Shown: piece after piece, positions 1 through 11,336 of the stretch
How the letters are laid out: each line of letters begins with the position of its first letter
How positions within the stretch are numbered: the stretch's first letter is position 1
Assembly: GCA_017591395.1 (NCBI GenBank)
Contig: WEDG01007697.1
Location: forward strand, 54,472 to 118,471
Reading direction: 5' to 3'
Source of the DNA: Schistocephalus solidus
Lineage: Eukaryota > Platyhelminthes > Cestoda > Diphyllobothriidea > Diphyllobothriidae
Length of the DNA: 64,000 nucleotides
Program-made: the position numbers and the translations under genes
Notes under the pieces: model-generated
The model's database searches: none
Seen by the model: the letters and a program-made list of their open reading frames with translations, nothing else
Told to the model about the DNA's origin: nothing

Positions 1-2787
1 GTTTCAGTGCATCAAACTGGAAGGGAATGAATAGCAAACGCTTTGGTCCTAAGAGCCTCTGCAGGCAAAGAAGGCACATGGTTCAGAATTAACCCCTGGA
101 TTACTAGATGCAAAGTGTTTAACCATAGATGTAAAGTTTATAAAGAAAAGCATTCCTTGATGTATTCCGCTGCAAAAAACATTTTATATCAAATTTGCTA
201 GCAGCTAAGAGACTCTTCTTCTGGACTGCGAAAATGGATCTCAAAAAGCAATCCTATTTTTTGAACCAAACTTCAGCATCTAATAAGGCTGCGTTTGGAA
301 AAATAATTTGCATATAAATAGGTAAGTGTACTTGCTGACGACCAGCTCATCATGACGGAAGTAAACCCTTTTATCTAAAGGTGTGCCGTCCAAATGAAGA
401 TTATAAGTAGTAACTTGCTTCTGTTGTGCAAGTCGTCTTATTAATCAAACAAATTTAATAGGGATAGAAGAATTTGACTGAAAATACTAAAGAAAAAATT
501 TTCGATAAAGAAATGAGGGAGACTGGAATGACCATTTGTGGCGTATTAGCCGAGCTAGGATTTGAGCTCGGGATATATAGTCATTAATTCGAACAGAAAT
601 GAGTTAAGCGGGTTCGTTGTCCCTTCGGTTGTGGTCAGGTATATTCATTTTCGGGTTTGTTTGTTTGTTTAATACCGACTTCTGAGTAGTTGTTAACAAG
701 TATTTTGCAATATCCTTAGCTTAATATATCAAAACCCATAATGAGAGCGCAAAACGCAAAAATTCGGAGAGATACATGTTTATCAGACTTCTGAAACACG
801 AGCAGATTTGTTTGAAGTACGATGAGAATTATATTCAATTCGTACACGGGTTCTGCTTAATCGATGCCTTCGTATTCCTGCGCCAAAAAGGTTCAACCGA
901 GCGTATAAAACTGACTTAATTCCAGACTCGGTAGTTTAAAATATAATGGAGATTCAAGGTGGTGTTTATTTGCATATTTGAGGAGAATTTTTAAGAAGGG
1001 AGTTTTTATCAACAGTACTAGAAAAATCATCACATTAACTGCCGCCAGCTACGGAGAAATTGGAAGCTGGTGATGTTAACGTATGGCGTTTTAATTAACA
1101 AATGGGCAACATTCTCAATTATTGAGGTCCCTCTGTAATACAAAATGGGGCCTGTGCCAAGGTTACCCACTGATAGGGAAACCGATCGTCAAGGAGAACC
1201 ACAAAATGGTTGTGCTCAGTTTGATAAGAGTCAGTTTGATAGAAAAGAGGTGCGCTCAATGCAACTTAAGTTGCCTGGTGACCCAAATGGCAAGTTACGA
1301 CCTTATTTCTATCAAGTGGCTAGGTAAATGCGCAATAAGGGCAGAATGCGAGTCGTTTATCGCACATGTTTGTGGCATCTCGTGATAAGCCAAAAGCCAT
1401 TAACTGGCTGGTGATGACCATAGTATAGTTTTGTCCATGAAGAAGCATTGTGCCCAGTTCAACAACAGCGCACTGGGAGTCTACGGTATGTGGACAAAAG
1501 TCTGCCTGTAATAACCTGGCACTGTCGTGTGCCGACTGCATTTAACTTCGCGTACTTTGTCCAGCATTATATCAGTCGCCATGTTCAGCTGACATACAGA
1601 TTTGAGGCAAAAAAGAGACACATTTTTTTGAAAAGTTGCGAATTCAAAAATTGCTTATCCGGAAGAACAATCCTCGTCATTACGAAAATTTATGAAAACG
1701 AATGTGTAAAATGAACCAGACTTGGTCTTGGTTGAACCATCGTCGAGTTTTTTATGTGATATTGACGTATTGGTGGATTACCAGAATATGATTTTTCCAT
1801 GGGTTGAATAACGATGAATAAAGTGGCAAACCAGGCTTCCAATACTTGTCCAAAAACGGTTGCAAACGCATAACGGAAAGGGTAAAATCGATCAATTATT
1901 TGAGTACGTGTTTTTATAGAAGTATATACACTCGGTTGAAGCTGTAATTTAAAAGCCAATAGTGAATTAAACTTACCACACGCACTCATTTCAATTATTT
2001 TGTCTCTCGGAAGTTAGGCAGAATAATTTCATATTCTTATGAATAACGCATGTCGGAGTAGGCCTTCTTTGATCTAGCGAACAAAGACTTTTCTCTTGAG
2101 TATCAGTCACACAACTTTTGTTCCAGATTATACGTTAAAATTTTGTAAATAATAAAGTGTAAGGCGTTGTAATGATGCCTGGTATCTGTGAAACAGCTGT
2201 CAGAATAAGCATAGTTGGCACCAGATCAGCGCTATCACTGAAACTGATTCGTAAACGGTGTTCTTGGTTGGTAAGTGGTCACGCTAATCTATAAAACTAA
2301 TAACAATCGCTATAATCTATTGGCACTCCACCAAGATTTATAACTTACGAATAAGCGTTTTGCTTGATGTTAAGTAAAGACGCTATTTTTTGGTAATACT
2401 TAAGATAACAATTTCTATCATAAAAGATCTCAGTTTTCCCCATTTTTTAAAAGTAAAATTGATGCCCAGGGAAAGAAAAGGAATCTGCAAAGACACTAGT
2501 TGCTTACTTTTCTGCACAAATGAAACTGAGCGACATGAACGAATGCAATCAGCAGAATGCTTCACTGTTGTGAAGATATCGACGACGAGAAGCCGAAAAG
2601 AGAAGCTTATCGAGTACTTTTGCCGTCAGAACCTCCTTTCCTTCATTCGAGTGGATACATCATTTACGAGCAAAGAGAATCCCTAGGGTTTGAATCATCA
2701 TTGAAAAATCCAATAACTCATAAATATAGGCAACAAGAATGCCTGAGGCAAGGGCGTTTTAACGCTTATGCATCAGTGTAGAGATAA
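1..2787. other. Gene-poor AT-rich stretch
   Basis: I see no recognisable gene, RNA or mobile-element domain here. Short open frames of under 100 codons occur on both strands (for example 1122-1385 and 1690-1989), but none shows a familiar motif, splice structure or biased composition. A short stretch near 515-560 (gagggagactggaatgacc) resembles one end of the SINE family described at 5317 and may be a degraded copy. Confidence 0.6.
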
Positions 2788-3086
<299 letters not shown>

Positions 3087-3215
3087 CTAAATCACTACTA
3101 TGGACACTATTACGATTATACTATACTATTATACCATACTATACTATTATAATATGGTATATTAGTATAATTAGACTATTATACTGGTACTATCATTAAT
3201 ATTATACTATAAAAA
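3087..3215. repeat. AT-rich ACTAT/TATTA low-complexity tract
   Basis: Directly after the microsatellite the sequence becomes irregular repeats of actattat, tatactat and tataat. It can fold on itself because tatac and gtata elements alternate. It probably arose by decay and slippage of the same array. Confidence 0.7.
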
Positions 3216-5316
3216 CTACTTAAAACAGTAGATAAATGCAACTTACACAACTGCCTAATTATCCTGCAGGGATCCACGTCGGTGTTCAAATAAAGCCGCG
3301 CCTGGAGTCTAGGTCTGCTGGTAAATCATTATAAGATGGCAATAATTAGCAAAGAAGAAGCCCATAGTATGTAAACGATGCGTATGACACATTGACACGC
3401 ACTTCCAGGTTTAACAATTAAAAAAACTGGCGGATGCTAACAGTGTCAAGTGGTTCACCCCATCGAAAGGCTGCTAGCGCAGTCACAGGCTAATTCTTTC
3501 AGTGCCTACTTTTTGGAAAGCTAAAATGATGCATATAAATAAGTCTTAAGTGTTAGCTTGAAAATGCATAAAAAAGGAAAAAAAGCGGAATTATCTGTTG
3601 ATGCAACTGTAAACTTAAAGTAGAATATTTACGAGAGTATATGAGTTTTCGATGACAGTCCAATTAAGCTAATTTAGTTCTTTCTAGAAATCACGGAATT
3701 TTATAGTAATAGCACGTGAAAATTTCTAACTGGATTTGAAAGTATGATTTTATTTGCATCCCAGTTAGCCATCTGCTAAAAATTAATGGGGATAAATTCC
3801 TTAACATTTGGCGCATCTGTTTCATTTTCTAGGCAAATTCAACATTCACGGCTGACATTCTATGCGTTTAGGATAGAGCATATGCGGTTTCTGGCATGCA
3901 TAGCGCGGGTAGAAATTGAATAATTGTACAGTTCCTGTAGGAAGGCCATTTGATTCCGCATATTTTTGCACAAATTAGCCATCTTAGTCAAAATAAGCTG
4001 TTTATCCTTTATGTTCCAACTCCTTTTAAATTATTAATGTTTCTTGGTGAAAACCGGTGTAAATTGTTAGAGAAAAGCATAAATGCTTACTCAATTACAA
4101 AAGTTGAACTGCTAACTCCCTCATTTTAGCAACGTCGTTCTTCATTATTTCGTCTTCGTTTGATTGCCTCTGATCTTAGCTTTTTAAGCTCATCAGAGAT
4201 TAATGGATAACTTGGCGTAAATAATTCGGATTAAGTCTTGGAGGTCCATTACGAAAGTTGGTATGAACATTTGAACAGAACTTCACTAGCTTTAGCAGGA
4301 TGATCAAGTAATATTTATAGCCTGCCAACAGGTAGCCAGTAGCATACATATGTTACACGATTTACCGTACAGACAGCGTAGGAAATAGCTAAAAGCCCAG
4401 GTCATGTTTCGTCGACATTCTGCCGTTGTACCCTACTTTTGTTTTGTATTCATTTTTCTCTTAGCAAGTGCTACGCGTGTTCATGCTTCAGTCAATTAGC
4501 TCCTGATATCACTGCCTGCAGCTCTAAACGCCTTTCTATTTATCCGCTAAGTACTTCAGTGATTTGACATTTTTTCCTACCGTCATCGAAGAAGCCTACA
4601 AATTTAGTCAGAAGTCTTTCAATTTTCCAATAAATAATGTAGACTTGCTTGGATCTTGAAAAAATTAAATTTAGCCGTAGATTTAGCTGAATTAAATCAC
4701 CACATAATTTTTCGTGGCAGAGGGCCTCCTGCCATCAATGGTTTCAGTGTCGTAATTTATCCCTGACACAAGGGCAGTACTATTTGAGCAAGGTACCTCA
4801 ACAACAACAGGCTAAGCTCTCCAGCTGGGTTGGGACAGCATTTCTATCGATGCATTGATTGCTATATTTCCTTTTGATCAAGCAACTCATGTGCAGTTTT
4901 TTTCATCAGCCAAAAGCACTCGAGCGTTCCCATTGACTTGATGGAACCAACACTCAAAATTTAATGGCAGAAAAAGTATAGTCATGGGCATACGAAAAAT
5001 GCGTCAAAACTAAGCACTCCTACCCAGAAAATGCGTATTTTGCGCTGTCTATGTGCCTTGCCTTGCTGTATCTTCGAATATTTCGTTAAAGGAGCGAAGA
5101 TTGATTGATATCTTCACTTTCCTTTGCGCATGCTAAGGAGGCGTTTAAAGAAGTCGAGAGCAGCAGTCTTTTTCGGACAATACATAAACCATTGGGTAAT
5201 GAAGCTCACTGATCCTTAGCGGAACTCACTTGTCCCGCTCTGCCTTCGGCTCCTTCTCGATCCCCGCCAGCGGCCGCCTAGCGGCTAGTAGCGGCAGACT
5301 AAAAAATGCCTACAAG
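3216..5316. other. No gene recognised
   Basis: Stop codons are frequent in all frames and I find no domain, tRNA or repeat I can name. The stretch just before 5317 is locally GC-rich (scggccgcctag-like text near 5270), which contrasts with its surroundings and may be the edge of a mobile element. Confidence 0.5.
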
Positions 5317-5543
5317 GACAAAGGGGGACTGGAATGGCCAACGGGGAGCGTTCATCAACCAATGCCCATATTGCCTATCTAAACAGACAAGACAATGAAC
5401 CTGTGACCCAGTTGTTAGTGCGTTGGCCTTCTAGATGATAGGTAGCGGGTTCAAGCCTCGGGTGAGGCACACTCTGGGGTTGGGTATGACCGGCTGATGA
5501 CGGTTAGTCATCCAGAAATGACCATTGAAGTCTCCCTCGTCTT
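5317..5543 (+). repeat. tRNA-derived SINE-like element with inverted ends (SINE copy 1)
   Basis: The unit begins GACAAAGGGGGACTGGAATGG and ends CCATTGAAGTCTCCCTCGTC, which are inverted relatives of each other. Between them lies a tRNA-like head: an A-box-like region (cagttgttagtgcgttggcc, about 5407-5427) and a B-box-like ggttcaagcct near 5449. A tail then carries ttgggtatgaccggctga and a small hairpin (gatgac...gtcatc). Related copies lie at 8301, 10994, 11145 and 40611. The head implies origin from a pol III transcript; the inverted ends are unusual for a SINE. Confidence 0.7.
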
Positions 5544-6165
5544 TGCCTGCAATTTAAATCTGCCCAATTTATAAAACTTTTCACAGAAGCGCTATTTTCA
5601 AAAAAATGTGTCACTTACTGTATTTACCGAATTTGGTATGTCAAAATTATAGTCCAAGCATTTAATAGTCTACGTTGGAGATTGCAAAGAATTTCAACTC
5701 TTTTGCAATGAGTTAGTTCGAATAAAACATATATTGGTTATAAATGTGCACAATGGACGTGGGTTTGGAATCAGAAACAGGCAAAGAGGCGAACTCCAAG
5801 AGACAGACAGAAAATAAGAAGACGCGATCGATGGAACATGAAGTTGTTTCCTTCATGCATCCTTCATGAGCCGTACTAATAAATGGACAAAAATAATGCT
5901 ATTTGAATGGAGATTGCGCAGTCTTAGACAGCTTATAAGTAACTGGCTTTTTTAGAACCGAATGATAAAATTTTTATCGGACATAAAATTGGAAGCGACG
6001 TTATCTGCTACCAAATGAATAGCCGAAAGGATGTTTTGCAAGGTTTTCTATAAAATATATTAAAATTTATGTGGACATCGCAAAACAATATGAGAAATGC
6101 ATGCTACAAAGGTAGTAATTCTTGTACAAAGAGTAGTTTAGGCAAGCGGCGGAAAACAGCCGCAT
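5544..6165. other. No gene recognised
   Basis: This is AT-rich sequence between the SINE and the Penelope-like fragment. I see no motif that I can support. Confidence 0.5.
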
Positions 6166-7011
6166 TTAAAAGCCAATATATTGTCGTGTAGAAGGAGACA
6201 TGCTCGCTGGAACAAATGCTTTATTAGCCTGACATTTCGAGACGTTCTTCATGTACGGGAGCGCTCGCCAAAATTTGGGACCGGTTGCAGTTAGTCTTTC
6301 ATGGAGTTTACGTATGCAGTGGTTGAAGAAGTTGCGTGGGTATCCATTTGTTTCAAGGACCCATCGAATATATTGCAGTTCAGCAAATTTGTCTTCTGGC
6401 TCAATACAATGCGTCTCAACGCGCCGTAATAGCACCCTTACACAACTGCTTTTGTGGCTTATTGGGTGGTTGCTGTTTAAGCTCAGTATTTGCATCGTAT
6501 TAGTCACTTTCCTGAACACTTTAGGTTTTGGACCACCATCTTTTTTTGCGGCAGAGGATGATGTCAAGGAAGGCTAGCTGGTTGTTTTCTTCCTCCTCCA
6601 TCGTGAATTGTATGTCTAGTAAGACGGTGTTGAGATGTCGATTGAATTCCAACACCTGATATCGTTTTCTAACGACGTAGGTATCATCCACATACCAAGC
6701 TCATAATTATGGTATGCGTTGTCGGAAGACCCGTGACTCCAACCGTTGTAGGACCGCCTCAGCTATGAGTCCCTAAATCGGCTTACCATTGGCATGCCTT
6801 TCACCTGCTTATAGTCTGTTCCGTCAAACGTGACGTACGTCATTAGACAGAACTTCAGGATTTGGAGGATTTGGGCCTGCCCGAGGGAGTTCCCCGTTTC
6901 ATCTTTTTTGTCTCGTAGGAGTACCTCGATGGTCTCGACTGCCAGGTTCTGTGGAATAGAAGTAAAAAGAAACGTATGATGTCCTGTCTGAAATTTAATC
7001 CCAAAGTTCAA
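6166..7011 (-). pseudogene. Penelope-like element reverse transcriptase fragment (PLE lineage 1)
   Basis: Read on the minus strand from 7011, the first frame contains FTSIPQNLAVETIEVLL and TYVTFDGTDYKQVKGMPM, typical of the RT core of Penelope-like elements. After a frameshift near 6765 the reading resumes with WYVDDTYVV, the YVDD active-site box of PLE reverse transcriptases, then AFLDI. The second open frame (6567-6166) ends with the RT C-terminal part (KFWRALPYMKNVS). The GIY-YIG endonuclease that should follow is missing. Several breaks make this a decayed fragment. The same WRALPY.KNVS signature recurs at 22.7 kb. Confidence 0.85.
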
Positions 7012-7344
7012 CCAGTATTACAATTTCGTTTAAGCAAACCTTCCTAATTAAAAACGCTGTTCAGAACTTCGGTTCACATTTCATGAGATCGATGGCTAAC
7101 TGCCAGCGCTGCTCGCGCACTCACTAAATTTGATTTTGTGGTAAAGTTTTCTGGCGGTGATGTAGTCTCAAATTTGTATATATCTTTTTACCACAATAAA
7201 ACCCGCTGTCAGACTTCACATTCTGGGAATTCTTCTTAGCATGGCACATTCCAGAGTTCATTGCTAAGCTTTATCCACGGTCATGACCACATTTGAAAGT
7301 CAAGCATTTCGTTAAATAATAAACTACATTGTATTCTCGTATCT

Positions 7345-7412
7345 GCAAGGTTATGATAAGGCAAACTATGGAGATGTAGGCAAATAAGCCGAAAACATTC
7401 ATTCATCTACCA
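7345..7412 (+). other. Degenerate relative of the ribozyme-like repeat at 21.6 kb
   Basis: The text ggcaaataagccgaaaac matches the stem II/GAAA part of the hammerhead-like repeat at 21626-21654, and ggttatg precedes it much as ggttat does there. The CTGATGA-like core is poorly kept. It lies just upstream of a plus-strand PLE fragment. Confidence 0.35.
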
Positions 7413-7544
7413 GCCTCAGTTGCTATTTAATTTTAGGATGATGACTAACTGCTAGTAGAAGACGCATTTCAAAGGGTTAGATTTGATCTCCTAAGGGCGA
7501 GCAAATTCGACGTCGCTAATTCTGCGATAAGATACAGTGGATGA

Positions 7545-8170
7545 GTGCTCTGCTCCTCATAATTGCTGATGCCTTTGCTTAACCCACTTCTGGCTAATAT
7601 ATTCATGGGGAAGCTGGAAGCTTTACGGTAGACAAGAAACGACTTTTCTTCAGGATCCCATTTAATTGGGACACATCAGGCAAACTTTTACGAAGAGCCA
7701 AAGTCAAGTTGTATCAAACACCTTTCCAGCAGCTGATGCCCATATACTGTTTCCAAATACACCTATCCTATACAGAGAGGGCAAGGAAAACTGTCTACCC
7801 AGACCAACTCTATGTGCATTTAATCACTTTACCTGCTTCTGTGGGCAGAATATATTGGCCGCATAAACCGAAAATTGTCTAGAAGAATAAGAAAATCGCT
7901 TCCAGCATGATAAGGAAAGGGCCAAATTAGGAACGCAAATAGCTCTATTCTCGCGTACATGGTAGACACAGATCACTGCATCGTTGCCAGAGAGGCCTTA
8001 TGGATGATTTACAAGGTCCCTTCTAGCCATTAAGTATTCTTTGGACAGCGTCTGTTGGCTACGGCAGAAGTAGCTGCACTCAAGGTGCGCAAATTGGCTC
8101 TGTGCGCACCGAATAACTTCATACAGGCATCGCAGTTACCACGGCCGAATGCCACCAATTTAGCCACCGC
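7545..8170 (+). pseudogene. Penelope-like element relic (PLE lineage 2), internally deleted
   Basis: Around 7565-7625 the plus strand reads LNPLLANIFMGKLEAL, the RT segment also kept at 36190 (GPLLADVFHGKLE). Shortly after, 7665-7866 reads through a region with NTPILYREGKENCLPR and FTCFCGQNI, which corresponds to the start of the GIY-YIG endonuclease of the 36-38 kb element. The YVDD part of the RT that should lie between them is deleted. Downstream to about 8170 short in-frame scraps continue, interrupted by stops. It is a fossil with no intact domain. Confidence 0.65.
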
Positions 8171-8300
8171 ACATAATTACTTCTCCCAGTAAACACCACA
8201 CCCTGACGCTGATCAGAAGACTAAAACTGCAAAGTTGTTTTTCTCATCTGCCAACCCTAGCAACAGAACGATTTTTATAGAGATTCACATTACCGACAAA

Positions 8301-8442
8301 GACAAGGGAGATTAGAATGGTGAGTTCTGCCAGCCATATCCACCTTCCGGTGGTGCACAAACTGAGGCTCGGCCTATTGCTTAGTAGGCCGACGCTCAAA
8401 CCATTGGGCCACGGGCTCGTTGTCATTCCAGTCTCCCTTGTC
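8301..8442 (-). repeat. SINE-like element with 19-bp inverted ends (SINE copy 2)
   Basis: GACAAGGGAGATTAGAATG at 8301-8319 is matched by CATTCCAGTCTCCCTTGTC at 8424-8442, an inverted repeat with two mismatches. Inside, read on the minus strand, is a tRNA-like head (gtggcccaatggtt as A box, then gccgagcctc) followed by ggatatggctggcagaac. This is the most compact and best bounded copy of the family in the window. Confidence 0.75.
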
Positions 8443-9900
8443 TTATGTTCATCTGTCTATATTGCTAGCCACTACACGGCTGCTGGCGGAGCGCAATTGT
8501 GAGTCCCAAGACAGAAAGGGACTTGTGAGTCGTGTAATCGATCGGTGAGTGTCCATCTACTAGCAAGATTCTTTCTACTTACCTGCATATTTTAACTATT
8601 TACATAGTCATAAATGCAAAGGCCTTAACACAATTTAGCAGGAGCAAAAACATGCTCACCAAACCGTCTTTTGAATTTTGTAACGGTAGTTTTGGTAACT
8701 TTGGGTATACTTTTGAAGTTTGTTAAGTCCAAAAAGTCAAATATTTACCGTACTCAGCATAGCAATGACTACCTAAACTTCTAAGCCATCACTATGGAAA
8801 CAAACATCGCATGCAGTATAATATTCCCCATTCTCTTCCAAGGATGTAAACTGGTAGTTTAGGCTAGTACGCAGAAAACCTCCTAATATGCTGAGAATTT
8901 CCTTTACCTTAGTATAAAATATCAACCATTATCACCAATTCAGTTACCCCCTGCAATTTTCTCTGACAGAACAGACGGTATGACGAACAGATTTTGGAAA
9001 CAAGTATAAGCTAATTGGGGCATTATTTTGCCCATGTTTCTTATACCTCTGCAGCGCTATTAATTACACTTTTTACAAGTGTAAATTGGGGCAAGAATTC
9101 ACAGACGTTACAGGTGTCAGATTTTTGTATCCCTAAGTTAACATAATCGTAGACTATGTTTTTAGAAATACCTCATGTAAACAAATAAGAATCCGCTGAG
9201 GCTTGTTGGGACCACGGCTTTGGGCAATCGTTTGGTCATTTGCAGAGCAAATTATCAAATGCAGTTTGTTTTTCCTAATCGAAAATTGTACACCTGCGTG
9301 CTTTGAACTGTTGGCCCTATGTATCAGGGAAACCTAGGGACTGTTGCATCTGCATAGACAGCACTTACTACATTTGGACTAAAAACCTTTCTGGAAGTTC
9401 GCATCAGTAGACACTTGGTCAAATGAAATTTTTGGAAGCAATTTAAAAATTTGCGTGAGCAGGCAGTGAATGCACTAATGGCTTGTTAGAAAATGTACAC
9501 AAAGCAATTTTGAAACTGCCTTGGTAGATAAATAGTTTCTTTGGGCTTGACTACCAGCGACTGATTAGAATTCACTGGAGAATTTTGAGGTTTATGCAGC
9601 CACCGTTTAAGAATTTCAAAACAAATCGAGAACAACAGCATCTTATTAAACCAAGGTTCGATCGGAAAAAGAATAAGACTGTAACTTGATGGGGCAGCGA
9701 AGAGTATTTGTCATCTTTCGGGTGTACGTAATTAACTCAGACCTCAAATGCTGACACACCGTTAATATTAAAACTAAGTGCCTAAGTACTGCAATGCACA
9801 AACCAAGGTATACTTAGTCGTTTTAACATCAATCCGATTGAAAAGGGCGAAAAAGTCCATTAGTGAAACTATCATAATGCATTATGAAATTACAACTTAC
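8443..9900. other. No gene recognised; possible intron or intergenic DNA
   Basis: No open frame, repeat or domain that I can name. A perfect donor-like GTAAGT occurs on the minus strand at 8577, but every frame before it closes within about 20 bases, so I do not call an exon. Confidence 0.45.
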
Positions 9901-10102
9901 CAGGGACAAGAATAAACAATAGCATTTGAGTAACTTTGTAAGGCCTCAGCGTCAATTGACCATATCCTTCATCGTCAACAGCAGTGGGCTTGTTGAGTCC
10001 CGGCACCATCCTGAGATGCACTTCATTCCATAGCTTCTTTTTATCATAATAAATAAAAACATAATTTTCTCGATTGTGGATCGCCACGAAGGTATTTGTT
10101 AC
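9901..10102 (-). CDS. Candidate internal exon of an unidentified host gene
   Basis: On the minus strand an open segment runs from a possible acceptor (attacgAG at 10103) to a perfect donor, CTG|GTAAGTTG, at 9900. It encodes about 67 residues with ordinary protein-like composition, starting VTNTFVAIHNRENYVF and including KKLWNEVHLRMVPGLNKP and DDEGYGQLTLRPYK. I do not recognise the family. The reading carries no stop, unlike most mobile-element debris nearby, and the surrounding DNA is repeat-poor, so this may be a host gene with long introns. Flanking exons are not securely identified; the segment at 13611-13691 on the same strand is the best partner. Confidence 0.4.
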
Positions 10103-10214
10103 CTCGTAATAAATTTCAAACAAATGTCAAATGGTACAATACTTTGTGCATCCTAAAATAATGCTTAGGTTAAATCTGAAAAATCCTTAAATGGCCAGAT
10201 AAATCTAAGTGTAT

Positions 10215-10216
<2 letters not shown>

Positions 10217-10276
<60 letters not shown>
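10217..10276. repeat. (CT)n dinucleotide microsatellite
   Basis: About 60 bp of TC repeats with a single interruption (TTT near 10260). It lies 110 bp upstream, in minus-strand terms, of the candidate exon at 9901-10102, so it could form part of an intronic pyrimidine/purine tract. Confidence 0.97.
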
Positions 10277-10333
10277 GAAACCTTGTCTAGTGCATTTGCT
10301 CTGCGTATATTTTGAAATTACAGGATATCAAAA

Positions 10334-10669
10334 CTATACAGTACCAATCGTATACGAGCGAAAACATTCCTTTTTGACCGTCAGTCCAACGGGAAGTTGA
10401 CGTCCATACACAAAATGCATAGACTGGAAAATGATTGTTATACTTTTTGGCACTAAGTATAACCTAACATGTCGTAGCATCCGACTTCTAGTCACAACCT
10501 CAGTCTGGCATTCAGAACTAATAAACAAAAGCTTAAATCTGTTTTGAACACTCGCTGACGGGCAGTCAGTGACAGCAAGGATTACATGCTTTGGATATGA
10601 TGTCAATGTGAACAGCAAGTAACAGCACTGTTGGTTTTCATTTTGACCTTTTTCAGCCACTCGCCACAC
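10334..10669 (-). CDS. Unassigned 111-codon open frame
   Basis: A single minus-strand frame stays open for 111 codons (YLLFTLTSYPKHVILAV, then FRSYTIGTV before the stop). It does not match any family I know. It lies on the same strand as the candidate exons at 9901 and 13611, but its stop precludes simple read-through to the 9901 exon. It may be chance. Confidence 0.2.
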   Translation of the reverse strand: MWRVAEKGQNENQQCCYLLFTLTSYPKHVILAVTDCPSASVQNRFKLLFISSECQTEVVTRSRMLRHVRLYLVPKSITIIFQSMHFVYGRQLPVGLTVKKECFRSYTIGTV

Positions 10670-10993
10670 ACCTTTAAAAAAGCCTCTTTGTTATATGCTT
10701 TTGATACTCGCTTTTCAATAAATGCAGAAATCGTTTACCTTTGTTAAGACATTCTAACAAAGACTGTTATTCATATTCTATTCTCTTGGACAGTAAATTT
10801 GTATGTACAGAAGTGGTATACGATAGAAATCCAGGGCCCTTAACACTGTAATATGAGCCTTTGTTCTGCCGGTTGTGATGGAGCATATTAACAAGGGTCA
10901 AAGGGCATCCACCGATCGCTTTTCTCGTCCCGTTGTTACTTAAGGCTCACTCTCGAGCCCGAAAGCAGCCAAACCGTGGCAGGATTACAGTAT

Positions 10994-11095
10994 TGATAAA
11001 GAAAAGGTAGACCAGAATGATTATTTCTGTTTTTTTCAGCCGTCAACAGCCAGCAATACCCAACCCCCGCAGTTATGTTACCTGAGGCTCGATGA
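10994..11095 (-). repeat. SINE-like fragment (SINE copy 3)
   Basis: The text gataaagaaaaggtagacc, then cagccagcaatacccaaccc and cctgaggctcgatgac, matches the minus-orientation tail of the family at 5317 and 40611 up to its B box. The tRNA head beyond is lost. It stands back to back with the copy at 11145. Confidence 0.55.
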
Positions 11096-11144
11096 CAGCT
11101 TATGATAGCTAATGTTATTCTGTTTTTACTAATAACTGCTGTGC

Positions 11145-11336
11145 GATTGGTGAGCGCCCTTCTAACATTATTTTATATTCGAAAGCAACCAACAGGAAAA
11201 TATCTCGTTTAAGTGTTGGACATCGCACTATCAGTTTGCGGGTTTCAGTCTCGGGGGTAACATACCTGGAGTTGAGTATGCTTGACTGATCGCTGATAAT
11301 AATCCAGAAATGACAATTTGAGGCTCACTTGTCTGA
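11145..11336 (+). repeat. SINE-like fragment (SINE copy 4)
   Basis: The segment contains a degenerate B box (gcgggtttcagtctcggggg), then gttgagtatgcttgactgat and ccagaaatgacaatttgagg, following the same order as SINE copy 1. With the minus copy at 10994 it forms a head-to-head pair. Confidence 0.55.

Noticed and set aside
515..640. A further SINE-like copy
   Set aside because: Only about 20 bp at one end match; the B box and opposite end are not recognisable.
5395..5470. A genuine tRNA gene
   Set aside because: The head is degenerate, lacks a foldable acceptor stem and is embedded in a repeated SINE-like unit.
5495..5530. Hammerhead core in SINE copy 1 (CTGATGA ... GAAA)
   Set aside because: The CTGATGA bases form a perfect hairpin, GATGAC-GGTTA-GTCATC, leaving no catalytic core or stem II.
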